64,000 nucleotides of DNA from Microbulbifer sp. ALW1 (GCF_009903625.1 NZ_CP047569.1:4148001-4212000), one strand, 5' to 3'; shown: positions 7,242-17,376, numbered from the stretch's first letter. Program-made: numbers and translations. The notes: generated by a model from the sequence alone, not told the origin.

Positions 7242-9431
7242 TCAAAACCGGTAATTCAGACTCAACCCGCCCACCGTATCCTCCGGTCGTACCAGTACAT
7301 CGGCAGCCACCCGCAGTTTTTCGGTGATGCTCACTCCCACCATGGCACCCACGCCGTTCTGGAAGTTCCCCGCATTTTTGCTGCGGTAAGAAGGCAAACG
7401 GGCCCAGTTGCGATCAATGGAGTTGACCCCGATTCGCAGATCGGACTCATTGTCGCCCGCGGTGTGCTCTAGCCAGAATTCGCCGTACCACTGGTGCTCG
7501 GCAGATTCGGGGCTGTTGTAGAAGAAGCCGGCTTTGCAGCGGCGGTAGTCGCGCTCCTGGCCGCGAACCCAGAGGCCGAGAGGGTCCAGGCGCTGGCCCC
7601 AGTCGCCGGTGTAGGTGTAGTCATCGATGGTTTTTTCATGGAATCCATTGACGTCGATCTGCAACCACTCGGCGGAGACAAAGGGGCCCATGTGGCTGTC
7701 GAGATTCGGGGTGGCGTCGTAGCCGCCACGTACGAAGGCACTGAAACCGTCGCCATCGGTGTTGGCGTTGAGGCGGTGGCGGAAGCGGTTGCCCAGTGTG
7801 ATGTCGCGGTGGATGTCATCGTAATCGATGTCGGCGTAGCTAATGCCACCATCGACGAACCAGAAGTCGTTGTCCCAGCGGGCAAAGGCGCTGAGGTTAA
7901 AGTTGCGGGATTTGGCGAAGAATCCCGGCGGTTCGTATTCGCTGCCGCCGTAGGACATTCCCAGGCCCCACTCCAGCTGCTCAAAGCCCGCGAAGCTCAT
8001 GCCAAAAAAGCCGTCCCAGGCCGCAAATTCATCATTGATCGCGGGATCGGTGCCCAGCTCGGCATGGCCGACGCTGGCGCCGAAGAAAACGGTGGTGTAA
8101 GGGTCCCGGTAGCGCTGTGCAATCAGGTGGTTGTCGATGTTGATTCGGTGCTGGCGTGAGTTCTGATAGGCGAGGTCCGGGAGTACGCCGAAGTCGACGG
8201 CCGCGGTGAGGGTTTCGAAGTAATAGTCTGCAAGTAGCCGCTGGCCGGCCAGGGTCGGGTGAATGCTGTCGTAAAAAATCAGCATATTCGCGTTGGGGTT
8301 GGTGCCATTGGCGCCGTATACCGGATGGGGATTTGCGCAATTGATATAGCAGGTCGCACTCTGATTGATATTGGCGAAGCCAAATGCCGATGGCATTTGC
8401 ACCGCAAGCTCCAGTACTCCCTCCATATCCAGCAGCAGAATATCGCCTATTTCATTTACCTGCCGTCGCAGCCTGTCGTTAAACCACTCGGTTCCCTGGT
8501 TGGCGTAGTCGATAAGGGCGCGTCCCTGAGCGTAGACCGCCGGGGTATTTCCGATGCGCGGGGCATTCGTCATGACAATGTACTTGGCGCCAGCGGCTTT
8601 CAATTCGCTGCCCGCCGTGGACAGGAAAGTCGCTGCCCGCTCCATGGACCTCAGCGAGAGGTTACCGGCACGCACACCATCGAGAATATTGTTGCCACCA
8701 CCATTGAGGAAATAGAGGCTGTTGGAATTCGGTACATTTTGCGGCAGGTATCCCTGGCCGGTGGCAAATGGCACCCCGGTCAGGGTGATATTGTTATTCG
8801 GGTCGTCCACCAGTGCTTGCAGGGCCACCGGGTCGCCAAATGCGGCAACTGCGGCCTGGGTTTCTGCCGGACTCAGGTAGGGGCTCTCCCCCGCCGCCGG
8901 ATCACAGATGCCGTCGCTGCCACAGCGGCTGGAATCCGGCAGTATGGTGGTGAGGCTGTTGTGATCGGCCACGGTGGTATCGGGAAACAACTGGCGGAAG
9001 CGCTGTGGTCCCACCAGGTCCAGCAATACATCGGCGGTGCGGTTGCCGCCAACGGCCCAGTTGGGGCCGTTGGTCAGTACCGAATTGGTGATCTGCTGCA
9101 ACTGCTGCTCCGGCGTACCCGCGGCCGGCGCACACGGAATGGCGCCGCCAAATTCGGGCCCAAGCCCGTAGCAGGAGTTTTGTTTGGGAACACCCAACAT
9201 GTCTGCGAGAAAAGACGCCGCCGGCTGCTGTGGGTAACGTCCTTGCGGGTCCTCTGAGGTGAACACACCGGCATTGCCGTTGTCGGACAGGCTATCGCCA
9301 AATACGACCAGGGACCCGAACAATGCTTCTTCTGCCCGGCTCTCGGGCGCGTGCAGCCCTGCAGCAATGACCAGGGCTATCGCCGCCGACAGCCGGGCCG
9401 CGCGGTTAACGTCATGTCTATCTCGCAGCAC
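7242..9431 (-). CDS. GDSL-family esterase/lipase autotransporter
   Basis: The protein has 729 residues. A signal peptide (about 11-33, ending SRAEE) precedes an SGNH/GDSL hydrolase domain with the nucleophile block VVFGDSLSDNGN at residues 42-53, and a catalytic Asp-His pair in FYDSIHPTLAGQ near residue 385. The passenger ends near residue 430 and is followed by an outer-membrane autotransporter beta-barrel (about 440-729) finishing in the aromatic LSLNYRF, the usual C-terminal barrel signal. This is the architecture of Pseudomonas EstA, a cell-surface esterase. Compared with EstA, an insertion of about 60 residues containing cysteine pairs (NSCYGLGPEFGGAIPC and SRCGSDGICDP) follows block I; disulfides are likely. 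The natural ester substrate is unknown. Confidence 0.87.
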   Translation of the reverse strand: MLRDRHDVNRAARLSAAIALVIAAGLHAPESRAEEALFGSLVVFGDSLSDNGNAGVFTSEDPQGRYPQQPAASFLADMLGVPKQNSCYGLGPEFGGAIPCAPAAGTPEQQLQQITNSVLTNGPNWAVGGNRTADVLLDLVGPQRFRQLFPDTTVADHNSLTTILPDSSRCGSDGICDPAAGESPYLSPAETQAAVAAFGDPVALQALVDDPNNNITLTGVPFATGQGYLPQNVPNSNSLYFLNGGGNNILDGVRAGNLSLRSMERAATFLSTAGSELKAAGAKYIVMTNAPRIGNTPAVYAQGRALIDYANQGTEWFNDRLRRQVNEIGDILLLDMEGVLELAVQMPSAFGFANINQSATCYINCANPHPVYGANGTNPNANMLIFYDSIHPTLAGQRLLADYYFETLTAAVDFGVLPDLAYQNSRQHRINIDNHLIAQRYRDPYTTVFFGASVGHAELGTDPAINDEFAAWDGFFGMSFAGFEQLEWGLGMSYGGSEYEPPGFFAKSRNFNLSAFARWDNDFWFVDGGISYADIDYDDIHRDITLGNRFRHRLNANTDGDGFSAFVRGGYDATPNLDSHMGPFVSAEWLQIDVNGFHEKTIDDYTYTGDWGQRLDPLGLWVRGQERDYRRCKAGFFYNSPESAEHQWYGEFWLEHTAGDNESDLRIGVNSIDRNWARLPSYRSKNAGNFQNGVGAMVGVSITEKLRVAADVLVRPEDTVGGLSLNYRF

Positions 9432-9507
9432 TGGGCTCTCCTTGCCTACGCGAAAATTCGTGGCAAGTATAGGTCAGCTGTGAGGATCGAATTTTACCGG
9501 TAAGGGT

Positions 9508-10023
9508 TCAGGTGGCACTGCTTTCTGCGGATTCCATCTGTTCCACCAAAGGCACCAGGACACTACTGAGAAATGCCGCCAGCAGGCTCCACACCAATGC
9601 GATACTCAGCAGGCATTGCCACACTGGGCGCCCCCAACCGGCAGGGCCGAAGTGTACCGAATTGAAGTAGAACACCGGCGCCACCAGCAACCCCGTCAGC
9701 GCCGCGTACCCCGGTTTGCTGATCAGCCAGGACAGGGAGTAGCGCATGGTGGTGGCAAGCATGGCCCAGATGCAGATAGCCCAGGCCGGGGGAAGGTTGG
9801 AGTGGTAATCCTGCACACCGCTGGCCATAAAGCCCCACTCGATGGCAAAGCCACAAAAAATAAAGCCCAGAATAATGAAAATATCCCGCACGTCCCGCCA
9901 CATAACGAAATGCAGTGCCAGCACCAGAAACAGCGCAATCAACGCCATGGCATTGCCATACAACAGGGCCGTCCACCATCCGGCGACGAACAGGGCGAAA
10001 TTTGCGAGTTTTTTATAATTCAT
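9508..10023 (-). CDS. DUF2878-family inner-membrane protein
   Basis: Taking the ATG at 10023 (MNYKKLANF), the protein has about 171 residues; two earlier in-frame ATGs (10071 and 10047) have no better ribosome sites. It contains five or six hydrophobic helices and a polar C-terminus, with the conserved features FIFCGFAIEWGFMASGV and PPAWAICIWAMLATTM that recall DUF2878 proteins. Function of this family is unknown. It is last in the minus-strand order DUF523/DUF1722, photolyase, DUF2878, a neighbourhood typical for these families and suggesting a light- or stress-linked role, which is inferred. Family call is from memory of motif pattern. Confidence 0.7.
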   Translation of the reverse strand: MNYKKLANFALFVAGWWTALLYGNAMALIALFLVLALHFVMWRDVRDIFIILGFIFCGFAIEWGFMASGVQDYHSNLPPAWAICIWAMLATTMRYSLSWLISKPGYAALTGLLVAPVFYFNSVHFGPAGWGRPVWQCLLSIALVWSLLAAFLSSVLVPLVEQMESAESSAT

Positions 10024-10118
10024 CAGCCACTCATTTATCAGAAGCATTCTGTACCGCGAGCGCGTAGCCAACCCCCGAAAGCCAGAAACGGGGGTATCAA
10101 GAATAAATCAGAGGATCC

Positions 10119-11621
10119 TTAAGACTTCAAGTTAGCAAATACTTCAATTGCGTGTTTGCGGGATTCAGTCACATTACAGATGGGCCGCGGGTAACCCTCC
10201 CCGGAAAACAGGTCTTGCGTGATGGCGGTTTCCGGCGGGCAGTGAATCTCCTTATTCGAGAGATGCGCCAACTCCGGAACATAGCGGCGAACAAACGCCC
10301 CGTCCGGGTCAAACCTCTGCGACTGGCTGTAGGGATTGAACACCCGGAAATATGGCGCGGCATCGGTACCGGTGGAAGCCGCCCACTGCCAACCGCCATT
10401 GTTTGCGGCAAAGTCTGCATCCACCAGTTGCTGCATAAAATAGTGCTCACCCCGGCGCCAGTCCGTCAGCAGGTTTTTTGTCAGGAAAGACGCCACCACC
10501 ATGCGTAGCCGGTTGTGCATCCAGCCGGTCTGGTTCAGCTGGCGCATGGCGGCATCCACAATGGGGACACCGGTATTGCCTTTACACCAGCGGGCAAAGT
10601 CCTGGGTACGGTCAGACCAGGGGACCTGTTCCGTCTCCGGCTTGAACGGCTTGTTGCGGCAAACCCGGGGGAAGTTCACCACCAGGTGCTGGTAAAATTC
10701 GCGCCACAACAGTTCGTTTAGCCAGGTAGTGGCGCCCTCACTCGCGCCCTGCCAGCGACCGTCATTTTGCCCCAGCGCCATCTGCACGCACTGGCGGACA
10801 GACACGGCGCCACAGTTCAGGTAGGGAGACAATTGCGAGGTATTGTCTCGCGCGGGGAAATCCCGCCACTGCGCATAGTCGTCAACTTTGTCGGCAAATC
10901 CCTTCAGCAGCCGCAAACCTGCCGCCTCCCCTGCCGTCCAGTCCAGTACCCGCGCGTCGCCACCGGGCGCGACACCGTAATCACCCACGGTATCGGGTAT
11001 CCGCCGCACCAGATTGTGGTCGCCGTCTACGGCGATCCAATCCGGCCACAGGGCCATATGATCCGGCCCCAGTGCCCTGGGAGCCGGCAGTGGCGCAAAG
11101 CCATCGCCGCGATTGTCGTGGCGGGCAATAAAGGCGCGCTTGAAAGGGGTAAACACCTTGAAGCCATCCCCACTGCCGGTGGTGAGGCTACCGGGAGGAA
11201 TCAGGGTGCGATCGGTAGAGAATTCCACCGGGACCCCCTGGGTTTTCAGGCTCTGCCTTACCGACTGATCCCGCTGCAGCTCATTGACCGGGTACTCCGC
11301 ATTGGCGAAAACCGCGTCGACCTGGAGTTTGTCCACAATCTGCGCCAGTGCACCGGACACATCGGAGAACGCCGGTAACTCAAGGAAGTACAGCGGGACA
11401 CCTTTTTTTTCCAGCGCCAGCTGCAGCTGGCGAAGACTGCGCAAACGCATGGCCACCACATTGTCGCCATCGCCGTGGCTGCGCCAGGTTTGCGGGCAGG
11501 CAATAAAAATCGCCGCCACGGCTTTACACCCTTTGGCGGCACGATACAGGGCAGTGTTGTCGGCGAGGCGCAAATCGTTGCGCAACCACACCAGCCCCCG
11601 TTGATAGGCTTTTTCAGGCAT
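10119..11621 (-). CDS. phrB: Deoxyribodipyrimidine photolyase, class I
   Basis: This 500-residue enzyme has an N-terminal photolyase alpha/beta domain (GLVWLRNDLRLADN at residues 9-22) for an antenna chromophore and a C-terminal FAD-binding helical domain. The latter shows WLNELLWREFYQHL, TGVPIVDAAMRQLNQTGWMHNR and ADFAANNGGWQWAASTGTDAAPYFRVFNP (two adjoining blocks), with the conserved Trp residues of the electron-transfer chain. Class I CPD photolyases repair UV-induced cyclobutane pyrimidine dimers using blue light. It starts 8 bases after the stop of the DUF523/DUF1722 gene, so the two form an operon. A (6-4) photolyase would carry different active-site motifs, so CPD specificity is favoured. 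Confidence 0.93.
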   Translation of the reverse strand: MPEKAYQRGLVWLRNDLRLADNTALYRAAKGCKAVAAIFIACPQTWRSHGDGDNVVAMRLRSLRQLQLALEKKGVPLYFLELPAFSDVSGALAQIVDKLQVDAVFANAEYPVNELQRDQSVRQSLKTQGVPVEFSTDRTLIPPGSLTTGSGDGFKVFTPFKRAFIARHDNRGDGFAPLPAPRALGPDHMALWPDWIAVDGDHNLVRRIPDTVGDYGVAPGGDARVLDWTAGEAAGLRLLKGFADKVDDYAQWRDFPARDNTSQLSPYLNCGAVSVRQCVQMALGQNDGRWQGASEGATTWLNELLWREFYQHLVVNFPRVCRNKPFKPETEQVPWSDRTQDFARWCKGNTGVPIVDAAMRQLNQTGWMHNRLRMVVASFLTKNLLTDWRRGEHYFMQQLVDADFAANNGGWQWAASTGTDAAPYFRVFNPYSQSQRFDPDGAFVRRYVPELAHLSNKEIHCPPETAITQDLFSGEGYPRPICNVTESRKHAIEVFANLKS

Positions 11622-11629
11622 AACTCAAT

Positions 11630-12739
11630 TCAATGAAAGTCGCACAACCCCAGCTCTGCGGGCTCTGCCGCCAGCAGTACCTGGCTGTGGATAAAACTGT
11701 GGGGACTGCGCGGAATATAGTGACGGAGCAACGTCAGTACCGCAGACAAGGGCTTGTGCCCCAGGCGATATTCGTCGATCAATGCCTTGAGTTCCGCCTT
11801 TTCCTGCTTGTCGAGAAATTCCCGCAAGTGACCCGCACTGTGCATCAGTGCATTGGTTCTGTCTTTGCGCGAGGCCGGGCGCGACAAGATCTGCATAATC
11901 CGCCCGCGCACCTCAAATGCCAGCGCGTCTTCAGACATCGCCTTGGAGTCTGCCAGCAAACGACCCAGTTCGCGCGTCTGCTCTTGATGGTGCGCCAGCA
12001 ACAGATATTTGTAAGCCGTGTAAAACTCGATGATACGTGCGATACGGGAAAGCGGCTTACCGGTTTTGCCCCGGAGCTTGTCGTGCCACTGCTTATCCCA
12101 TTGCTGATCCCAGGTCTTTGCCGCTGCTTGCTCCGCTTGTTTTACGTCTTCTTTTACACCTGCTTTTTCTTCCGCGTCGACTTCTGTCATGTTTTCCACA
12201 TAGCGAAACCACGCATCGTAGGCGAACACTCGGGTAAGAAAATTTTCTCGCAGCTCACTGTTGTTCAGGCGCCCCACTTCTTCCATCGGCAAATGGGGAA
12301 ACTGCTGCTGCAAACGCCGGGCAAAAACGCCAACCCCTTCACTGTCGATACCGTGACCATTGTCCAGGTAGCGACGCACGCCATGGAGTCCGCAACTGGG
12401 AGAGTTCTGCATAAAGATATAGCCGCGTACCCTTTCCAATTCGGGTACCACCGAATCCGCATACGCCCTGAGCGGCTCGGTTACATCGACCTCGGGGTTC
12501 TCCACCCCGATCACACGCACCGCATCCACCGGCGCACTGGCCTTCTCTACCAACAGGTGAATCGGCTTGCGCGGCACCCCCATGCCAATTGCCACTTCCG
12601 GGCACAGTGGCACATACTCAAAGCACTGCCCCAGCAACTCGGTACACACCTTGCTGTGCTTGTGCCCACCGTTAAAGCGCACGGCATCACCCATGGCGCA
12701 CTGGCTGATGCCGACGGGGATTTTCCGGGAAAAGTTCAT
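11630..12739 (-). CDS. DUF523 and DUF1722 (YbgA-type) fusion protein
   Basis: The start is the ATG at 12739 (MNFSRKIPVGIS), preceded by GGAGA at 8-base spacing; the open frame runs 33 codons further up but lacks family similarity there. The 369-residue product has DUF523 in its first half with cysteines in VPLCPEVAIGMGVPR and FMQNSPSCGL, and DUF1722 in the second half (HQEQTRELGRLLADSK, HSAGHLREFLDKQEK). A charged, Lys/Glu-rich insertion (about residues 205-245) separates them. DUF523 proteins have been linked to tRNA thiolation or sulfur chemistry and DUF1722 is often found fused or near photolyases; the biochemical role is unsettled. It is the first gene of the photolyase operon. Confidence 0.85.
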   Translation of the reverse strand: MNFSRKIPVGISQCAMGDAVRFNGGHKHSKVCTELLGQCFEYVPLCPEVAIGMGVPRKPIHLLVEKASAPVDAVRVIGVENPEVDVTEPLRAYADSVVPELERVRGYIFMQNSPSCGLHGVRRYLDNGHGIDSEGVGVFARRLQQQFPHLPMEEVGRLNNSELRENFLTRVFAYDAWFRYVENMTEVDAEEKAGVKEDVKQAEQAAAKTWDQQWDKQWHDKLRGKTGKPLSRIARIIEFYTAYKYLLLAHHQEQTRELGRLLADSKAMSEDALAFEVRGRIMQILSRPASRKDRTNALMHSAGHLREFLDKQEKAELKALIDEYRLGHKPLSAVLTLLRHYIPRSPHSFIHSQVLLAAEPAELGLCDFH

Positions 12740-13165
12740 ATGGTTATCTCCAGCCTCCGGGAGGCCAAGCAAAGTGCTGCCGACCCGCAGCGAGATCCAG
12801 TAGAGAAATCCTGCAGAAATTGCACGAACATCCTCCAATTCCTTAAAAAGTAGCGTCGCAGGCTACCTTGATTCATTCCACTGCCATCCGCGCGTGCCTG
12901 GGCATTCGAGTTATCCCGGGGGCAAGTTTTCACATCAGCTTAGTAAGTACGATGAAAAACACCTTGTGGATGATGACATGTGAGCGATATGGCGTGCTGC
13001 GCAATTTCCACCTAGTGCCTCCCCATTTGCCGATAGTGGCTCTCAGCCTCCTGCTGATTTCCCGGTAATTGTTGCGCAGCCCGCCACCGCCGCTAAAATG
13101 CCAGTCCTTCTTTATATATGTACCAATTTGCAAGACATCCGTCTTACCAGACCCCGGGGCCCGGA
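12740..13165. other. Divergent promoter region between the photolyase operon and ydiJ
   Basis: About 425 bases without a convincing gene. It must contain promoters for both directions. Besides the candidate ydiJ promoter noted separately, nothing specific was recognised. Confidence 0.5.
13072..13099 (+). promoter_or_regulatory. Candidate sigma-70 promoter of ydiJ
   Basis: TTGCGC (13072-13077) and TAAAAT (13094-13099) are separated by 16 bases. The expected start of transcription lies about 60 bases before the ydiJ ATG. The -10 is good, the -35 only fair. Confidence 0.35.
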
Positions 13166-16100
13166 ATGATTCCAGCACTGCGCGAAATCAACGATGTACA
13201 GGCGCTCTACCTGCAGTTCCTCAAGGCACTCAAGCAGGAGGGCTTTCACGGCGATGCCAGCCCCAGCTATGCCAGCCGCACGGTGCTCTCGACCGATAAT
13301 TCCATCTACCAGGTGCTGCCCCAGGCGGTGGTCTATCCGCGGGATCTGCACGATCTGCAGTTGCTGATGCGCCTTGCCGACCGCGAGGAGTTCCACACGG
13401 TGGTGCTTTCCCCCCGCGGCGGCGGCACCGGCACCAACGGCCAGTCGCTCACGGATGGCATCGTGGTGGATATCTCCCGGCATATGAACCGCATCCTCGA
13501 GATCAATGTTGAGGAAGGCTGGGTGCGGGCACAGACCGGGGTGGTGAAGGATCAATTGAATGCGGCCCTCAAGCCACACGGGCTGTTTTTTGCCCCGGAA
13601 CTGTCCACCAGTAACCGCGCCACCATCGGCGGCATGATCAATACCGACGCATCCGGACAGGGCTCCTGCCTCTACGGCAAGACCCGCGACCACGTTCTGG
13701 AGCTGAAGACGGTGCTGATGGGCGGCGAACTGTGGCACTCCCAGGCCATTGAGGACGCCGAACTGGCAACGGTCTCCGCCCAGGAAAACCGCGCCGGCAA
13801 GGTGCACGGCCTGGTAGACGGTATCGCGCGGGACAAGCAGGCCCTGATCGAGACCAAGTTTCCCAAACTGAACCGCTGCCTCACCGGCTACGACCTGGCG
13901 CATATTCGCGATCGCGAGAAAGGCAAAGACGGCCGCTTCAACCTCAACAATATCCTGTGCGGCTCCGAGGGCACCCTGGGCTTTATTGCCGAGGCCAAGC
14001 TCAACCTGCTGAAAATTCCCAAGTGCGCAGCACTGGTGAACCTGAATTACGATCATTTCCAGGACGCGCTCAAAGACGCCAGTGACCTTATGAAAGCCGG
14101 CCCTACCTCCATCGAAACCGTGGACAGCAAGGTGCTGCAGCTGGCCATGGGCGATATCGTATGGGAGAGCGTGAGCGAGTTTTTCCCCCAGGACGATCGG
14201 GCCGTAAACGGCATCAACCTGGTGGAATACACCGCGGATTCGGAAGAAGAACTGGACGCGGCGCTCGGCAAGTTCACCGCCCACGTGGACAGCCTGATCG
14301 GCCAGCCGGGCAAGAGTTTCGGCTATACCATCGCCCGCGGCCACGCCGAGGTAAACAAGATCTGGGGCATGCGCAAACGCGCGGTGGGCCTGCTGGGCAA
14401 CGCCAAGGGCGAAGAGCGCCCTATCCCGTTTGTAGAAGACTGCGCGGTGCCGCCGGAAAACCTCGCCGACTTTATCGCCGAGTTCCGTGCAGCACTGGAT
14501 GAAGCGGGCTTTGCCTACGGGATGTTCGGCCATGTAGACGCGGGCGTGCTGCACGTGCGCCCGGCCATCGATATGAAGGACCCGGAGCAGGCCAAGCAGG
14601 TCCGGATCATCACGGAAAAAGTGGTGGATCTGGCGCAGAAGTACAACGGCCTGTTGTGGGGCGAGCACGGCAAGGGCGTGCGTTCGGAGTTTGCGCCCGC
14701 ATTCTTCGGCGAACTCTACCCGGAGCTGCAGAAGATCAAGGCCGCCTTCGATCCCCGCAACCAGTTAAACCCGGGCAAGATTGCCACCCCCAGTGTCGCC
14801 TCCAGCCTGCTCAAGATCGACCAGGTGCCAACGCGCGGCGAACACGACCGGCAGATCCCGGTGCAGGTGTGGGAAGGCTATTCAGAAGGGGTCTACTGCA
14901 ACGGTAACGGCGCCTGCTTCAACTGGAATCCGGACGACGCCATGTGCCCCTCCTACAAGGGCACCCGCAACCGCATCCATTCCCCCAAAGGCCGCGCCTC
15001 ACTGATCCGCGAATGGCTGCGCCTGCTGGCAGACAGGTCCGTCGACCCGGAAGCCGTAGCCCGCAAGAGCCGCGAGCAGTCCTTTATCATGAGCCTGCCG
15101 GGGCGCTTCAAAAACTCCCTGGCCAAGGCCCGCGGCGAATACGATTTCAGCCATGAGGTGAACGAATCGATGCAGGCGTGCCTGGCGTGTAAGTCCTGCG
15201 CCGGCCAGTGCCCGATCAAGGTGGACGTGCCCACCTTCCGCGCCAAATTCCTCGAGCTTTACTACGGCCGCTACCTGCGCCCGCTGAAGGACTACTTTGT
15301 CGGCGGACTCGAGTTCATGATGCCGCACCTGGCGCGGGTGCCACAGCTGTACAACGTCCCCCTGCGCCTGAAGCCGGTGCGCTGGTTGATGGAGCGCGGC
15401 CTGGGTCTCACCGACTCCCCGGCTCTGTCGGCCACCCGGCTGGACAAGGTGATGCGCGAGTTGGGAGTAGCCTACGCCAGCCGTGAAAGCCTGCGCGCCA
15501 TGGGACCGGCACAGCGGGCCAAATCCGTGGTGATTGTCCAAGATGCCTTCACCAGTTATTTCGATGCCGAGGTAGTGGCGGATACCCTGCGCCTGCTCAA
15601 GCTGCTGGACTTCAATCCCCTGGTGGCGCCCTTCCGGGCCAACGGCAAACCGCTGCACGTGCACGGTTTCCTGCGCCAGTTTGCCCAGACCGCAGCCAGC
15701 AACAGCGCCATGCTCAACAGCCTCGCCGACAGCGGCGTGCCGCTGGTGGGCATAGACCCCTCCATGACCATGACCTACCGCGCCGAGTACCAGAAGCTGC
15801 TGGGCGACAAGGCACCGAAGGTTCAGCTGCTGCAGGAATGGCTGGCGGAACACACCGAGCACCTGGCGACCAACAAGAACCGCCTGCAGTCGGGCAGTTT
15901 CACACTGCTGCCCCACTGCACTGAGCAATCCAATGCGGCCGGCTCCTCGCGCCAGTGGCAGCAGGTATTTGCCGCCCTGGGTATGGAACTGAAAACCCAG
16001 TCGGCCGGTTGTTGCGGTATGGCGGGTACCTATGGCCACGAAGTGGCCAACCGGGAAACCTCGCGTACCATCTTCCAGCAGTCCTGGGCACCCAAGCTGA

Positions 16101-16243
16101 ATGGCGACACCAGCGCCATTGTTGCCACCGGCTACTCCTGCCGCTGCCAGAGCAGACGCTTTGCCGACACAAATTTGCGCCATCCGTTGCAAGCACTACT
16201 GGCGCAGATCGAAGATTCGGGGTTTACTGTCAGTAATCACTAA
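13166..16243 (+). CDS. ydiJ: FAD- and Fe-S-dependent D-2-hydroxyacid dehydrogenase, YdiJ type
   Basis: The ATG at 13166 (MIPALREINDVQ) aligns with the start of E. coli YdiJ and gives 1025 residues, close to the 1018 of that protein; the frame is open upstream to 13118. An FAD-binding_4 domain includes SPRGGGTGTNGQSL and ELSTSNRATIGGMINTDASG (two blocks). The FAD-oxidase C domain ends near HGKGVRSEFAP. A [4Fe-4S] region follows (CLACKSCAGQCP near residue 672), then a CCG-type domain with SAGCCGMAGTYG near 950. YdiJ-type proteins oxidise D-2-hydroxyglutarate or related D-2-hydroxyacids and pass electrons to the respiratory chain. No neighbouring gene specifies the substrate, so the exact acid is open. 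Confidence 0.92.
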   Translation: MIPALREINDVQALYLQFLKALKQEGFHGDASPSYASRTVLSTDNSIYQVLPQAVVYPRDLHDLQLLMRLADREEFHTVVLSPRGGGTGTNGQSLTDGIVVDISRHMNRILEINVEEGWVRAQTGVVKDQLNAALKPHGLFFAPELSTSNRATIGGMINTDASGQGSCLYGKTRDHVLELKTVLMGGELWHSQAIEDAELATVSAQENRAGKVHGLVDGIARDKQALIETKFPKLNRCLTGYDLAHIRDREKGKDGRFNLNNILCGSEGTLGFIAEAKLNLLKIPKCAALVNLNYDHFQDALKDASDLMKAGPTSIETVDSKVLQLAMGDIVWESVSEFFPQDDRAVNGINLVEYTADSEEELDAALGKFTAHVDSLIGQPGKSFGYTIARGHAEVNKIWGMRKRAVGLLGNAKGEERPIPFVEDCAVPPENLADFIAEFRAALDEAGFAYGMFGHVDAGVLHVRPAIDMKDPEQAKQVRIITEKVVDLAQKYNGLLWGEHGKGVRSEFAPAFFGELYPELQKIKAAFDPRNQLNPGKIATPSVASSLLKIDQVPTRGEHDRQIPVQVWEGYSEGVYCNGNGACFNWNPDDAMCPSYKGTRNRIHSPKGRASLIREWLRLLADRSVDPEAVARKSREQSFIMSLPGRFKNSLAKARGEYDFSHEVNESMQACLACKSCAGQCPIKVDVPTFRAKFLELYYGRYLRPLKDYFVGGLEFMMPHLARVPQLYNVPLRLKPVRWLMERGLGLTDSPALSATRLDKVMRELGVAYASRESLRAMGPAQRAKSVVIVQDAFTSYFDAEVVADTLRLLKLLDFNPLVAPFRANGKPLHVHGFLRQFAQTAASNSAMLNSLADSGVPLVGIDPSMTMTYRAEYQKLLGDKAPKVQLLQEWLAEHTEHLATNKNRLQSGSFTLLPHCTEQSNAAGSSRQWQQVFAALGMELKTQSAGCCGMAGTYGHEVANRETSRTIFQQSWAPKLNGDTSAIVATGYSCRCQSRRFADTNLRHPLQALLAQIEDSGFTVSNH

Positions 16244-16276
16244 CTTCCCGTCCCGCCGAAGTGCTTTCGGCGGGCT

Positions 16277-17005
16277 TTGGAGATTGCTGGCCATGCCAAC
16301 CGCTGTAGCCCCCGACTCCTGACCGCCTTCGCTGCTATTGTTATGGCCACGCAACTGGCTGCAGCGCCCGCCGCCAGCACTCAGGAACCTGCGACATCTT
16401 CGACAGCGTTGGTGGCCGAGGCGGAAGAGTTCGCGCTGGCGGGCAACTACGACGACGCCCTTCCTTTATACGAGCGCGCCATCGCGCAATTGGAAAGTGA
16501 GCCTCACCGGCAAAACCAGCTGCGCTACCGCTACGGGATCATCCTCAATGCCCTGGGCGCCCAGCGCCCGGACCTCTATCCCCTCGCCCGCACCCAGTTT
16601 CAGGGGGTGCTGGAGTATGTAGAGTCCGCACCGGGCCTGCCGTTTGAGCATTCCGCCGCCCGTGTGCGCTCCGCCATCGCCCATACCTACCACCAGCAGT
16701 CAGCCCTGCAGGAAAACCCCAACAAGCGCCTGGCCATGCTGCGCAACGCTTACCAGCTCTACGCCGGTGCCATAGAGCAACTGCGGGAAGAGCAGGACTG
16801 GCAGAACCTGGCGATCACCGCCTTCAACATCGGACAGGTGTGCGAGTGGCAGGGCAATCTGGAAGAGGCTATCCAGTGGCTGGAGCAGGCGGTATCGCTG
16901 GATCGCCGGCACGGCTTTGCGGACCTGGAGGAAGACCAGGCCTACCTGACTGCCCTGCGGGAACAGGTCAATCCCCAGCGCCCGGTCGGCAATACCGCCA
17001 TCTGA
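16277..17005 (+). CDS. Exported TPR-repeat protein
   Basis: The most likely start is a TTG at 16277, which gives a 242-residue protein with a plausible signal peptide (RLLTAFAAIVMATQLAAAPAA). The next in-frame ATG (16343) would truncate it. The mature part is helical, with at least two tetratricopeptide units: EFALAGNYDDALPLYERAIAQLE and, near the C-terminus, NIGQVCEWQGNLEEAIQWLEQAVSL (each split over two helices). Such proteins are periplasmic scaffolds, but no partner is evident. It follows ydiJ by 33 bases on the same strand and could share its transcript. Confidence 0.7.
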   Translation: MEIAGHANRCSPRLLTAFAAIVMATQLAAAPAASTQEPATSSTALVAEAEEFALAGNYDDALPLYERAIAQLESEPHRQNQLRYRYGIILNALGAQRPDLYPLARTQFQGVLEYVESAPGLPFEHSAARVRSAIAHTYHQQSALQENPNKRLAMLRNAYQLYAGAIEQLREEQDWQNLAITAFNIGQVCEWQGNLEEAIQWLEQAVSLDRRHGFADLEEDQAYLTALREQVNPQRPVGNTAI

Positions 17006-17376
17006 CTCCCCCTTCCCCCGGGGCTGCCTTTCCCTGCCCGTGCAACAGCAGAGAATGGATTTCCCCGGCCTTTCCTTCCTACCTGACCAGAGAAACAGGG
17101 ATGGCCAGCCCTTTTTCTATCAGGCTAATAGTCTGAGCCTTTCGATATTCAGCCAAAATTCCCTCCCCAGCTCCCGTTACAACGCTGTCATCGATACGCA
17201 CAAGTAGTATTGAACCGGCGGTCGCAGATTTTTCGAAAAAAATTATGTTCCACAAAAGCGGCGGTCACAGCGCCCTGATCGCCCAAAATTCCACCCAAAA
17301 AAGATGACATCGCTGTCATGAGTGAATTGTGATCAGGAAACAGAGATCCATTGAAAATACTCAAGAGCAGTCACCA

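Noticed and set aside
13112..14668. 518-codon open frame on the minus strand opposite ydiJ
   Set aside because: GC-driven antisense shadow of a well-supported flavoprotein gene.
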